A stretch of 44,141 bases of DNA from Acidimicrobiaceae bacterium (GCA_013044285.1 JABEUS010000109.1:1-44141), one strand, 5' to 3'. Positions 17,859 through 27,432 are shown, numbered from the stretch's first letter. Made by a program: numbers and translations. Notes: generated from the letters alone by a model not told the origin.

Positions 17859-19207
17859 TACTCACTCCTCAGGACTTCGGCGGGACGGATACGAACGATG
17901 GTGCCGGCGGCGACCGTAGAGCCGACGGCGGCGATGACGAGGGCGGCCACGCGGGCGAAGAGCAGGGTCGACCAGCCCGCGGCGGCGTGGACCTGGGAGA
18001 AGGCGCTCCCGAGGCCGCGGAACCTGAAGCCGAGTCCTCCGCCCCCGGTACCGGTGGGTGGAGTAAAGCCGTTAGAGCCCCCGAAGACGCCCGCTCCGCG
18101 GCGCACGAACCCCCCGCCCGTCGATCCCCCCGACGCGCTAACGAGCGCCGTCGTGATGGGGTTGGCGAGAAGAACTCCCCCGACGAGTCCGACCAGCGCA
18201 CCCATCACGGTGAAGGTGGTGGACTCCGCGATGAACTGGGCGATGACCCCCCGGTCGGTGGCGCCGAGCGCCTTCAAGACGCCGACTTCACGCCGGCGTT
18301 CTCGAACGATCATGAGCATGGAGAGCAGCAGAATCACCGCCGCACCCACGACCGATCCGATGAGGGTGTAGGTCGAGATGGTCTGGACCGAGTTAAGGGG
18401 TGAGAGAGCGTTCTGGACCGTTGACTGGGTGCTCGTGACGTCCGCCGCACTTCCGAGCTTCGCCTGAATCGCGGTGACGGCTCCGGCGACGTTGTTGATG
18501 GTGTCGACGGTGACGGTGGCCGACGTGACCTGGTTCGCCGCTCCGGCGAGGCTCTGCAGGGCGGCGAGGGGCATCACCACGTCGGAGTCGGCGAACCGGG
18601 AGCCCGCCGTGTAGATGCCGATCACCTTGATGGTCTTTCCCCAGGCCGTGAAGGTCGAGCCGACACTTAGGGAGTTCGTCGTGGCGAGAGTCTGGCCGAC
18701 AAGCGCGACGTCGGCAGTGGAGGTGGAGGAGAAGGAGCTGCCCGCCACCAACTTTTCCGTGCCTCCTCCGTTCGCCCCGCCGACGAGGGAACTGCCCGGG
18801 GAGTTGGTTCCGATGACTCGTATCGGGATGGTGCGGGTCCCACCCGCTCCGCCGAATCCACCGAGAGTGCCGGCCCTCGTGGGGGAGGTGAGTGAGGTGG
18901 TCGTCGAGCTGAGGCGTTCGGCCAGGCTGGCCTGGACGGCAGTGACGTGAGGAACACCGAGGAGGCCCTTCACGGAGGACTCGGAGAGGGGAGTGCCACC
19001 GCCGGAGAATCCGAAGAATCCCGCCGGAGACACCGAAATCGTGTTACCGGTCGAGGATTTGACCGACGAGATCTTGGCGGAAACCGCGCTGCGGGCGATC
19101 AGCATGGAGATGCTGAGCGACACGGCGACGGCCAAGATCACGACGACGCCGATGGTTCGCATGGAGTTACGGAAGGCGTTACGTACTCCTCGACGCAGGG
19201 CATTCAT
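17858..19207 (-). CDS. MacB-type (FtsX family) ABC transporter permease with Gly-rich loop
   Basis: [41 protein letters not shown] FtsX signature; TAATG overlap with ATPase gene; ATG at 19207 preceded by AAAGGA. Confidence 0.88.
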   Translation of the reverse strand: MNALRRGVRNAFRNSMRTIGVVVILAVAVSLSISMLIARSAVSAKISSVKSSTGNTISVSPAGFFGFSGGGTPLSESSVKGLLGVPHVTAVQASLAERLSSTTTSLTSPTRAGTLGGFGGAGGTRTIPIRVIGTNSPGSSLVGGANGGGTEKLVAGSSFSSTSTADVALVGQTLATTNSLSVGSTFTAWGKTIKVIGIYTAGSRFADSDVVMPLAALQSLAGAANQVTSATVTVDTINNVAGAVTAIQAKLGSAADVTSTQSTVQNALSPLNSVQTISTYTLIGSVVGAAVILLLSMLMIVRERRREVGVLKALGATDRGVIAQFIAESTTFTVMGALVGLVGGVLLANPITTALVSASGGSTGGGFVRRGAGVFGGSNGFTPPTGTGGGGLGFRFRGLGSAFSQVHAAAGWSTLLFARVAALVIAAVGSTVAAGTIVRIRPAEVLRSE

Positions 19208-19354
19208 AGGGTTCCTTTCGTTGGCGACGCTCATCCTGGCCAACTTTCTGAAAGAAGAACTCAGGCCGTGGTAAGTCATCCGTAAGAATCGCGATACATC
19301 GCCTCATCTCCCCTCTCCGAACGTCGTGAAGTTGTTCTCGATAGATTGGGGCCC

Positions 19355-20116
19355 GTGTCCTCGGCGCTCCTCGATGTCGATGCCATCGCGAAAACCTTCG
19401 CCGGCACCACTGTTCTCGCCCCCACCTCACTGCGCGTTGAGGAGGGTTCCTTCGTCTCCATCGTGGGGCCGTCGGGCTGCGGAAAGTCAACCCTCTTCAA
19501 CATCATCGCGGGTCTTCTCGTCCCCGACTCCGGTGGAGACGTGCGGGTCTCGGGATCCTCGGTGCTCGGTCTCAGTGGTCACGTGGGGTACATGCTCCAA
19601 AAGGACCTCCTGGTCCCCTGGCGCACCGTGGAGGACAACATCACCATGGTGGCCCGTCTCACTCGTCGGGTGAGCGACGACGATCGGCGCGAGGCTCGCG
19701 ATATCGCGACGAGGTACGGTCTCGGCGAGTTCTTGAATCACTACCCGAAGGCACTGTCGGGAGGAATGCGTCAGCGGGTCGCCTTTATGCGTACTCTCGT
19801 GGCTCATCAACCGCTTCTTCTGCTCGACGAGCCCTTCGGGGCCCTCGACGCCCAGACCCGTCTCGAGATGCAGAGTTGGCTCTTAAACGTATGGCGAGAG
19901 ACGGGCCGAACGGTTCTCTTCATTACCCACGACGTGGACGAGTCCATTTTCCTCTCGGACCGAATCTTGGTGATGTCGCCACGTCCGGGGCGAGTGGTGG
20001 CCGACCTTCCCAACACGTTGGCGCGACCCCGAGAGTTGGACGTGCTGACCGACCCGCAGTTCATTGAGTTAAAGAGCACGATCATGCACCTGCTGCACTC
20101 TCGGGAGAGTGCGTGA
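19355..20116 (+). CDS. ABC importer ATPase, nitrate/taurine/thiamine-precursor type
   Basis: GPSGCGKSTLFNIIAGLLVPDSG, MLQKDLLVPWRTVEDNI, LSGGMRQRVAFMRTL, LLDEPFGALDAQTR. Confidence 0.92.
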   Translation: MSSALLDVDAIAKTFAGTTVLAPTSLRVEEGSFVSIVGPSGCGKSTLFNIIAGLLVPDSGGDVRVSGSSVLGLSGHVGYMLQKDLLVPWRTVEDNITMVARLTRRVSDDDRREARDIATRYGLGEFLNHYPKALSGGMRQRVAFMRTLVAHQPLLLLDEPFGALDAQTRLEMQSWLLNVWRETGRTVLFITHDVDESIFLSDRILVMSPRPGRVVADLPNTLARPRELDVLTDPQFIELKSTIMHLLHSRESA

Positions 20117-20913
20117 AAAAAACTCTGCGGTCGGTGCTGATTCCCCTCATCTCCATCGGGATTGTGGGCCTCATCTGGCAACTCGTCATCGTGGGATTCC
20201 ACGTACAGCCCTACGTCGCCCCCAAACCCTGGGACGCGGTGATGGCGGTGATTCAGAACTGGGGGCTGCTCTGGCCCCTCGTACTCGGGACGATAAGAGA
20301 GACCGTCTACGGATTCTTCTTCGGAGCGATTCTCGGCGTTGTGCTCGGTGTGGTGATGTCCAAATTGGAACTCATTCGACGCCTGGTGTACCCCCTGCTG
20401 GTGCTCTCCCAGGCGGTGCCCATCATTGCCCTCGCGTCACCGCTCGTGTTGATTCTCGGATTCTCGGTCACGCCGAAGATCGTCATTGTGGCCTGGATTG
20501 TTTTCTTTCCCGTCACTGTCAACGTCGTCGACGGGCTCACCCACGTAGATCAGGACCTCCTCAATCTGGCCCGGGTCTACGGCGCCTCCTCGTGGCGCAC
20601 CTTTACTCAGATCGAGTTACCCGGAATCTCCACGCCGCTGTTTAGCGGTTTAAAGATTGGGGCCACCTACGCGGTCGGTGGGGCGATTATCGCCGAACTC
20701 GTGGGATCGACTGGTTCCTCCCTCGCGTTCTACCAAGAACACGCCAGCGCCAATCTCCAGACTCCCGCCGTCTACGGAACGACCCTGGTGATGACCGTCA
20801 TCGGTATCGGGTGGTTTTTGCTCGTCGCCGGAGTGGAGATGTTGCTCACGCCCTGGCAACGGCGCAACGTCGCGCGCCGGCGTCGCGTTGCACGCCCGGC
20901 AGCGGACCAGTAG
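20113..20913 (+). CDS. ABC importer permease, SsuC/TauC/ThiX type
   Basis: Hydrophobic; VYGASSWRTFTQIELPGISTPLFSGLKIGATYAVGGAIIAE permease motif; start overlaps previous stop. Confidence 0.9.
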   Translation: MKKTLRSVLIPLISIGIVGLIWQLVIVGFHVQPYVAPKPWDAVMAVIQNWGLLWPLVLGTIRETVYGFFFGAILGVVLGVVMSKLELIRRLVYPLLVLSQAVPIIALASPLVLILGFSVTPKIVIVAWIVFFPVTVNVVDGLTHVDQDLLNLARVYGASSWRTFTQIELPGISTPLFSGLKIGATYAVGGAIIAELVGSTGSSLAFYQEHASANLQTPAVYGTTLVMTVIGIGWFLLVAGVEMLLTPWQRRNVARRRRVARPAADQ

Positions 20914-20950
20914 CCTTCGTTCATCATCGTTCTTCGGGGAGGAAGACACA

Positions 20951-21964
20951 ATGCGTTTTCGTTCATTCACCGCCCTTTTTAGTGTGGCCGCACTCGCTTC
21001 GCTCGGAGTGACCGCCTCGGCGTCCTCGGGCGCCACGCTGAAGAGCGTCACGTTCGCCTACGACTTCCCGGGCCCGGACTTCGAGTTGACCCCGGTGGTC
21101 GTCGCCCAAAAGGAGGGATTCTTCGCGAAGGCCGGACTGAACGTCTTGGTGAAGTTCCCTCCCAACACCTCGACAACGACCCAGCTCTTGACCACTGGAG
21201 CGGCTCAGGTTGGTTTCATTACCACCACCGACATGGGAGTCTCGGTCAACGCCGGGGCGCCGGTCGTATCGATCGGTAACTACTCCATGTCGAACAACTG
21301 GGCGTTGTTCGCAAAGCCCGGAGTCCAGTTGAACGCTCAACACATTCGTGCGGACCTCTTGGGCAAGACCATTTTCTCCTACGGGGACACCTGGACCGAA
21401 GCCATGCTGCCGTTCGTCTTGCGTCACGCCGGACTGAAGCTCTCCCAGGTGAAGGTTCTGACCGCTCCGTCCGGCAACGACCTCACCGATCTGCTCGCCG
21501 GAAAGGTCAACGTTTCGACCTCCACTACGAACTACGAGACCCCCGGTTTTGTGGGAGCGAAGGTTAAGGGTAAAGAGGTGCAGGTACTCGGTACTGCGGT
21601 CGGGGCCCCGAACATCCCGGTATGGGTCTACGCCACGACGAAGTCCTACGCCACGAAGAACTCCGCGACGCTGACGGCCTTCATGTCGGCGATCTCGAAG
21701 GCGACGGCGTGGGCCGCGGCTCACCCTACTCTGGCCACCAATCTCTTCGATAAGACCTATCCGCAGAGTGGGTACACCAACGCCTACAACCAACTCGGGT
21801 GGCAGCTGACTATTCCCTTCCTCACCAACTCTCACCACCAGTACTTCGTGCAGACGAACGCCCAGTGGTCGACGTTGGCGACGGCACTTAAGGGAATCGG
21901 TCTTATTTCGAAGGTTCCTGCTCCCTCGACCTACTACACCAACCAGTTCCTGCCTAAGGGCTGA
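20951..21964 (+). CDS. NMT1/THI5-like substrate-binding protein
   Basis: Signal peptide then FAYDFPGPDFELTPVVVAQKEGFFAKAGLNV...GAAQVGFITTTD, typical NMT1/THI5 fold start. Confidence 0.85.
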   Translation: MRFRSFTALFSVAALASLGVTASASSGATLKSVTFAYDFPGPDFELTPVVVAQKEGFFAKAGLNVLVKFPPNTSTTTQLLTTGAAQVGFITTTDMGVSVNAGAPVVSIGNYSMSNNWALFAKPGVQLNAQHIRADLLGKTIFSYGDTWTEAMLPFVLRHAGLKLSQVKVLTAPSGNDLTDLLAGKVNVSTSTTNYETPGFVGAKVKGKEVQVLGTAVGAPNIPVWVYATTKSYATKNSATLTAFMSAISKATAWAAAHPTLATNLFDKTYPQSGYTNAYNQLGWQLTIPFLTNSHHQYFVQTNAQWSTLATALKGIGLISKVPAPSTYYTNQFLPKG

Positions 21965-21972
21965 GGTCGTTC

Positions 21973-22812
21973 GTGACCGCTCCGCGAGTCGCGGTGGTGG
22001 GTAGTTGCAACGTCGACGTCATCGTCTCGGTACCCCGACTCCCCGCGCGAGGAGAGACGGTCCTCGGTTCCGACCCGGTGCGTGCGCCCGGAGGAAAGGG
22101 CGCGAATCAGGCCGTGGCCGCTCGTCGCTGGGGATCGCCGACCTTCCTCGTCGCTTCGGTCGGAGAAGACTCCGAGGGAACGTGGGTGCTCGATAACGCG
22201 CTCACCCGGGGAGTCGACGTGAGCGCCTGTCGCCGGTCTCATCGACCCACCGGTGTCGCCTACATCACCGTGGACGATCGGGGTGAGAACCAGATTGTGG
22301 TGGCTCCCGGAGCCAACGCCGACCTCCGAGTAGAGAGCCTCCCGGAGGTGGACGTGGTGCTCGCCCAGTTAGAGGTGGTTCTCGAACCGATCATCGAACT
22401 ACTGGACCGCGAGGTTCCCCTCGTTCTCAACGCGTCGCCGACCGGGCGAGCGACACTCGCCCTGATGGAACGCTGCGCGGTGGTGGTGGTGAACGAACTC
22501 GAAGCGAAAGAGATCGACCTCGGTCGACTGGGTCACTGTGTCGTGACGCGCGGTGCGCGCGGAGCCTCGGTCTGGCACTTTGGTGAAGAGACCCACTCCG
22601 TCCCGGCTCCCCGAGTCGAGGCGATCGATACCGTGGGGGCCGGCGACGCCTTCTGCGCGGCCTACGCCCTCGAGTGGGCTCGGGGAGAGAGCCCCGACGT
22701 AGTCCTTCGACGGGCGGTTTACGCCGGGGCCTTCGCCACCACGGCCCCGGGAGCACAGGGAGCTCTACCAACGAGAGAGGAGATCTTGACGTGGATCGAC
22801 GCCGAGTCCTAA
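21973..22812 (+). CDS. Ribokinase-like PfkB family sugar kinase
   Basis: VVGSCNVDVIVSVPRLPARGETV, GGKGANQAVAAR, DTVGAGDAFCAAYA. Confidence 0.88.
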   Translation: MTAPRVAVVGSCNVDVIVSVPRLPARGETVLGSDPVRAPGGKGANQAVAARRWGSPTFLVASVGEDSEGTWVLDNALTRGVDVSACRRSHRPTGVAYITVDDRGENQIVVAPGANADLRVESLPEVDVVLAQLEVVLEPIIELLDREVPLVLNASPTGRATLALMERCAVVVVNELEAKEIDLGRLGHCVVTRGARGASVWHFGEETHSVPAPRVEAIDTVGAGDAFCAAYALEWARGESPDVVLRRAVYAGAFATTAPGAQGALPTREEILTWIDAES

Positions 22813-23726
22813 TCGATACCGACCCGGGGGTGGACGACGCCGTCGCCATCCTTCTCGCCTTCGCGAGCCCCGACATCGAACTGGTGGCCATCACCGCGGT
22901 CGCGGGAAACGTGGGACTAGACAAGACCACTCTCAACGCTCGACGTCTCGTGGACCTCGTCGGTCGTCGCGTCATCGTCGCCGCCGGGTGCGCCGAGCCG
23001 CTGAGTGAGCGAGTGAGTGAGGAGTCGGTCGTGCACGGTCACGACGGGCTCGGAGATCTGGAGTGGCCCGAGCCGGTGACCCCCCTCGATCCCCGACACG
23101 CGGCTGAGGTGATCTACGACGCGGCCTCAGAGGGTCCTCTCACCATCGTGGCCATCGGCCCCCTCACTAATCTGGCCGTCGCCCTCGAACGTCACCCGGA
23201 TCTCGCGACGATGGTCGAGGAACTCGTCATCATGGGTGGGGCCTCCTTCGAGGGAAACGTGACTCCGGCCGCGGAGTTCAACATCTGGGTCGACCCCGAG
23301 GCCGCCCGTTCCGTCTTCGCCGCCGAATGGCCCATCACCTTGATGCCCCTCGACCTCACCCACCAGGCCTATCTCGTGGACGAGGACCTCGACGAGATGC
23401 GCTCGTGGGGCACGGTCGTGGGGGATCGTTGCGCCGGGATGCTCGAACCCTACGCCGCCTTCCACGACGAGTGGTACGGGAACCGTGACATCATCATGCA
23501 CGACGCGATGTGCGTCTACGAACTCGTGAGTCCGGGGGCGATCTCGCTCCAGGGGGTGCGCCTCGCGGTCGAAGTGACGGGAGAGCACGCGCGCGGGGCC
23601 ACCTTCATCGACCGTCGCCGAGTTCACGCCGAATCGACTCAGCGAGTGGGTGTGCACGTCGATAACCACCAGTTTCGCCGGTTCTTGTTGGAACGACTTC
23701 GCTCTCTAGGGGTAAGTGAGCAGTGA
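22791..23726 (+). CDS. Inosine/uridine-preferring nucleoside hydrolase
   Basis: VLIDTDPGVDDAVAILLA signature; GPLTNLAVALERHPDL; overlaps kinase 3' end. Confidence 0.93.
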   Translation: MDRRRVLIDTDPGVDDAVAILLAFASPDIELVAITAVAGNVGLDKTTLNARRLVDLVGRRVIVAAGCAEPLSERVSEESVVHGHDGLGDLEWPEPVTPLDPRHAAEVIYDAASEGPLTIVAIGPLTNLAVALERHPDLATMVEELVIMGGASFEGNVTPAAEFNIWVDPEAARSVFAAEWPITLMPLDLTHQAYLVDEDLDEMRSWGTVVGDRCAGMLEPYAAFHDEWYGNRDIIMHDAMCVYELVSPGAISLQGVRLAVEVTGEHARGATFIDRRRVHAESTQRVGVHVDNHQFRRFLLERLRSLGVSEQ

Positions 23727-23946
23727 GGTGATGCGCCCTGCGAGCGGGCGTGCACGGGGGCCCACAATGAATCCGTCTTCAGCGATGCGCAACTCTGGTG
23801 GTGAGACCAGGTTCTCGCCGCTACTCCTCGAACGGCGTAGGGCGGTCGAGAGCGTCCACGCCCCGTCGCCTGGTGACGCGAATCACGAGAGAGTTCGCCC
23901 TGCACGAGGGTCGCACGAAGCAGCCTTCGAGATGCTCGCTGTTCAT
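23706..23946 (-). other. Candidate frameshifted small ORF (79 aa if one +1 shift at UAG), coupled to the upstream glycosyltransferase
   Basis: TAATG overlap at 23944-23948; frame 1 (23821-23946) MNSEHLEGCFVRPSCRANSLVIRVTRRRGVDALDRPTPFEE-stop; +1 frame continues SGENLVSPPELRIAEDGFIVGPRARPLAGRITSLLTYP-stop (to 23706). Confidence 0.4.
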
Positions 23947-25484
23947 TAGCGAGTCGCCAACCGTCGAAAAATGTGGACCCCGTCCTTACCGTAGAGGGGG
24001 GCGTAGGAGCCCTGAAACCACGTAGTGAGAGCGGGTGTCCACGGTATAAAGGTGGACTCGTTGTTACTGAGCACGACGTACTGCGCGTGGGCGAAGTATC
24101 GACGCCACTGCTCGGAGAAGTGAGCCGGGGGAGCGACCAGTTGGTTCCCGTTGCCGAGCCACATTCCGTAGGAGTCGATGATGAGGGGACAGTGGGGAGA
24201 GTCACTCAATCGGTCGGTCACGACCCCCAGGTAGACGACGTCGTAGACCACGCAGGATCCGGCCGGAACGTAGCGATCAATAGCTGAGGTGGCCACGGCC
24301 GCCGCGGCGGTGGCGGACCGTTCGTAACTGGCCAGGGTGGTGTCGGCGAGGGTCGCCACCGATAGGAGACCGGCGACGAGGAGCCCTCGGGCGAGGCGGG
24401 GCTCCATGCGCCAGTGGTGGGCTCGGGGTGAGCGCACAAGGCGAGATCCGACGAGAGCGGTCGCAATCGCGAGGTAGGGCGTCACGAGGTAGCAGTAGTA
24501 CGGAAAGAACTGGGGTGTCGCCACGATGGCGATGGTACCCACCACGCTCGTGATACTGGCGAAGGGTCCTAGGAGGTCCCGTTCTCTCTCACGGGCGGCG
24601 AAGACCACCACGACCAGGGCGCCGAGCATGAGGACTATCACGGTCACGGAGTTCGGAGCGAGCCAGGTGCCCTGGTACCCGGAGAGATCAATCAGGCGAT
24701 TGAGGACTGGCGTCACCGAAGGGACGGCCCGGGTGACTTGTTCGACGACAATTTGGTGCCACATGGCTCCGGGGGCGAGGAGGAAGAAGGGGCCAAAGAG
24801 AAGACCGATTCCGAGGACCATGCTCAGGAGGAGCCAGGCCAGGCGCCGCCGAAACTGTGGTGCGAGAACGCCGACCGCGACCAGAGCGGGGATGACCGCC
24901 CATCCCTTAATCGAGATCGCGGCGGCGAAGTAGGCACCGGCCGCCAAAAGCTCACCTCGAGTGGGGACTTCACGGGGTCGAGCGAAGAGGTTTCGCACTC
25001 CGAGCAAGACGAAGAACATAAAGAAGGGTTCGAGCTTGACCCCTGTTCCGACGAAGTTCGTGACGGGGGTAACGGCCATGGCGAGGCCCCCTATCCACAT
25101 GGCGGCTCGCCCTCGACTGCGCAAAACGGTGGTGACGAGGAGGGCGTTGATCACGCTCACCGCGCCCGACATGAGCCGACCCACCCAGAATCCGGCCGAC
25201 GTCGTCGCGAGGTGACCGACGAGGGCGGCGGGCGCGAGGACCATGGTGATACCCGGGGGTTGGACGAAGACGTAGTCGCGGTAGGGGACAACTCCGGTGA
25301 GGAGACGCCAGGCGGCGTCGTAGTAGACCCCGGAGTCGTAAGAGTCGATGACTCCGGGGTGGAGAAGTTCGAGAAAGACGATGACGCTCGCCAGGACCCC
25401 GATCGCCCTCGTCACGGCGCGAGGTGACCAGAGTGGGAAGGAGGGCGAGGCGATATGAGCCTCTGGGGTCACGACGGTGGCCAC
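23946..25484 (-). CDS. Integral membrane glycosyltransferase (GT39/ArnT-like)
   Basis: 512 aa, many TM segments, N-terminal IDSYDSGVYYDAAWRLLTGVVPYRDYVFVQPPG acidic loop typical of GT-C enzymes. Confidence 0.75.
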   Translation of the reverse strand: MATVVTPEAHIASPSFPLWSPRAVTRAIGVLASVIVFLELLHPGVIDSYDSGVYYDAAWRLLTGVVPYRDYVFVQPPGITMVLAPAALVGHLATTSAGFWVGRLMSGAVSVINALLVTTVLRSRGRAAMWIGGLAMAVTPVTNFVGTGVKLEPFFMFFVLLGVRNLFARPREVPTRGELLAAGAYFAAAISIKGWAVIPALVAVGVLAPQFRRRLAWLLLSMVLGIGLLFGPFFLLAPGAMWHQIVVEQVTRAVPSVTPVLNRLIDLSGYQGTWLAPNSVTVIVLMLGALVVVVFAARERERDLLGPFASITSVVGTIAIVATPQFFPYYCYLVTPYLAIATALVGSRLVRSPRAHHWRMEPRLARGLLVAGLLSVATLADTTLASYERSATAAAAVATSAIDRYVPAGSCVVYDVVYLGVVTDRLSDSPHCPLIIDSYGMWLGNGNQLVAPPAHFSEQWRRYFAHAQYVVLSNNESTFIPWTPALTTWFQGSYAPLYGKDGVHIFRRLATR

Positions 25485-25546
25485 GGAACTCCTCGGCGAC
25501 GGGGCGAATACGTACTCTACCGCTCCTCTCGTGCGAGAGCCCCGGG

Positions 25547-27223
25547 CTAGTCGTAGTCAAACAAACTCAACCAGCGTTCCTCCGCTTCGGCGAGCTCTCG
25601 GACCACCGTTTGGAGTTCGTCGTGCCAGCGGCGCTGCTCGTCGAGGTCACTCGACTGTCCGATACGTTCTTCGAGACTGCGTCGGCGCCGCTCGAGGCGG
25701 CCCATCTCCTTTTCGGCGTCGCGCTGAAGGCGTCCCCGCGGGACGGAGTCCTCCGCGGCGTCACCCACCTGGGTGAATCCTCGCTCCATCAGACCGTCGA
25801 TTCCGCCCGGGAACTCCCGGACGCTTCCGTCGGTGACGACTTCGAAGAGGCGGTCGGTCGTGCGGCTGAGAAAGGCGCGGTCGTGACTGACCACGACGAG
25901 AGTTCCCGGCCACCGGGCGATGAAGTCCTCGAGTAGCCGAATGGTTTCGAGGTCGAGGTCGTTCGTGGGTTCGTCCAGGAGGAGCAGGTTCGGGCGGACG
26001 CTGAGAGCGAGGAGTAACTGGAGTCGTCGTCGTTCTCCCCCGGAGAGATGGCCGGAGGGGGCCAGAGTGAGGGCCCCGCTGAATCCGAACTGGCGCATGA
26101 GGGCCACGTCGGCGGGAGAGCCGGGTTGTCCTTGAGGTCCCGCGACCAGCTCTTGGACCGTCCGACGGGGGTCGAGGCGAGTGTCGTTTTGTTCGAAGAG
26201 CGACGTGACTACTCGGGGTCCCACCTTCAAGGTTCCTCGGCGGGGAGTGAGCTGTCCGGCGAGGAGGTGGAGCAGGGTGGACTTACCCACTCCGTTAGGT
26301 CCAACGATTCCCACCCGATCCCCGGGGCCGAGGTCGAGATCGACGCCGTGGATAATCTCGGGTCCTTCGGCGTACCCGAGGCTGACTCGGTGCAACTTGA
26401 CGACCGTATCCCCCAAGCGGGGGGTATCGACGACGAGGTCCAAGCGCCCGTCGCGGTCCGGGACGTCGCGCTGGGCGGCGATGAGTCGTTCGGCGGCGTC
26501 GATGCGGGCTTGGGGCTTTCGGGTGCGAGCCTTCGCCCCCCGGCGCAGCCAGGCGAGTTCGGTCCGGGCCAGGTTCCGCCGTACGCGCTCGGCGCGTTCA
26601 TCCTGTTCGTCGCGCAGGGCCCGACCTTCGAGGTAGGAGTCGTATCCTCCGCTGTGTCGGTAGAGGTCACCCGCGTCGATTTCGACCATCGTGGTGCAGA
26701 TGCGGTCGAGCAAGAAACGGTCGTGGCTGACCAGGACGACCGCCGCCCGAGTTCGACGAATCTGCTCTTCGAGCCAGTCGATCGCGGGTAGGTCCAGGTG
26801 GTTTGTCGGTTCGTCCAAGACGAGAAGGTCTTGTTCTCGAGTGAGCAGTTCGATCAGAGCGAGACGCTTGCGTTGTCCCCCCGACAGGACGGTGGTGGTG
26901 TGGGAGGCGAGAGAGCTCATCCCCAAACGGTCGAGATGGGCCTCGCTCTCCCAGGTACCACCCACCACCTGTCCGACGAGCCCCTCCGGGAGTTCCGGCT
27001 CCTGGGCGAGGTAACCCCGGCGAAGCCCCCGAGAGAGAACCACGAGTCCCGAGTCGGGCTCGTGGAGGCCGGCGAGGACCCGCAGCAGACTGGACTTACC
27101 GACTCCGTTAGCGCCCACCACGCCGATTCGTTCACCGCTCGAGATCGTGAGGGAGGCGTCGCTCAACAGTGGACGATCGGAACCGTGAAGTTGGACGTGC
27201 TGAAGATCGAGAAGGGTGGCCAC
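25547..27223 (-). CDS. ABC-F family ATP-binding cassette protein (Uup/EttA-like)
   Basis: Duplicated NBDs: GANGVGKSSLL and GPNGVGKSTLL, LSGGQRKRLAL and LSGGERRRLQL, two DEPTN motifs; no TM domain; C-terminal coiled-coil-like region. Confidence 0.93.
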   Translation of the reverse strand: MATLLDLQHVQLHGSDRPLLSDASLTISSGERIGVVGANGVGKSSLLRVLAGLHEPDSGLVVLSRGLRRGYLAQEPELPEGLVGQVVGGTWESEAHLDRLGMSSLASHTTTVLSGGQRKRLALIELLTREQDLLVLDEPTNHLDLPAIDWLEEQIRRTRAAVVLVSHDRFLLDRICTTMVEIDAGDLYRHSGGYDSYLEGRALRDEQDERAERVRRNLARTELAWLRRGAKARTRKPQARIDAAERLIAAQRDVPDRDGRLDLVVDTPRLGDTVVKLHRVSLGYAEGPEIIHGVDLDLGPGDRVGIVGPNGVGKSTLLHLLAGQLTPRRGTLKVGPRVVTSLFEQNDTRLDPRRTVQELVAGPQGQPGSPADVALMRQFGFSGALTLAPSGHLSGGERRRLQLLLALSVRPNLLLLDEPTNDLDLETIRLLEDFIARWPGTLVVVSHDRAFLSRTTDRLFEVVTDGSVREFPGGIDGLMERGFTQVGDAAEDSVPRGRLQRDAEKEMGRLERRRRSLEERIGQSSDLDEQRRWHDELQTVVRELAEAEERWLSLFDYD

Positions 27224-27277
27224 GGTCAGGCCAGGCTAGTGAGGAGCGTGACCTCCCTCCAGAGAGATGTCCGAAAC

Positions 27278-27346
27278 GTGACGAAAGTGTGAACAAAAGA
27301 GATCACTTTATCTTCACTTTCCGTTTACCTTAGGGTCACTCTGACG
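27278..27346. promoter_or_regulatory. PHO-box-like 11-nt direct repeats upstream of phosphate permease
   Basis: Plus: TCACTTTATCT/TCACTTTCCGT/TTACCTTAGGG/TCACTCTGACG at 27303, 27314, 27325, 27336; minus: TTCACACTTTC/GTCACGTTTCG over 27278-27293, TCAC cores 11 nt apart. Confidence 0.6.
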
Positions 27347-27432
27347 AGGGCGACTTCGCCGCGGGCGAGAAAGACTAGAGGGGTGGTTAGAACTTTTCTC
27401 ACTCTCCCTACCTACTCCACGAAAGGCGCCCG

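Noticed and set aside
19208-19354. TPP riboswitch before the NMT1/THI5-type transporter
   Set aside because: No CUGAGA or ACCUGAUC-like core seen, arguing against a thiamine-precursor assignment from regulation.
23716-23949. 77-aa plus-strand ORF after nucleoside hydrolase
   Set aside because: Arg/Ser-rich with no recognisable features; the minus-strand reading coupled to the glycosyltransferase is more protein-like.
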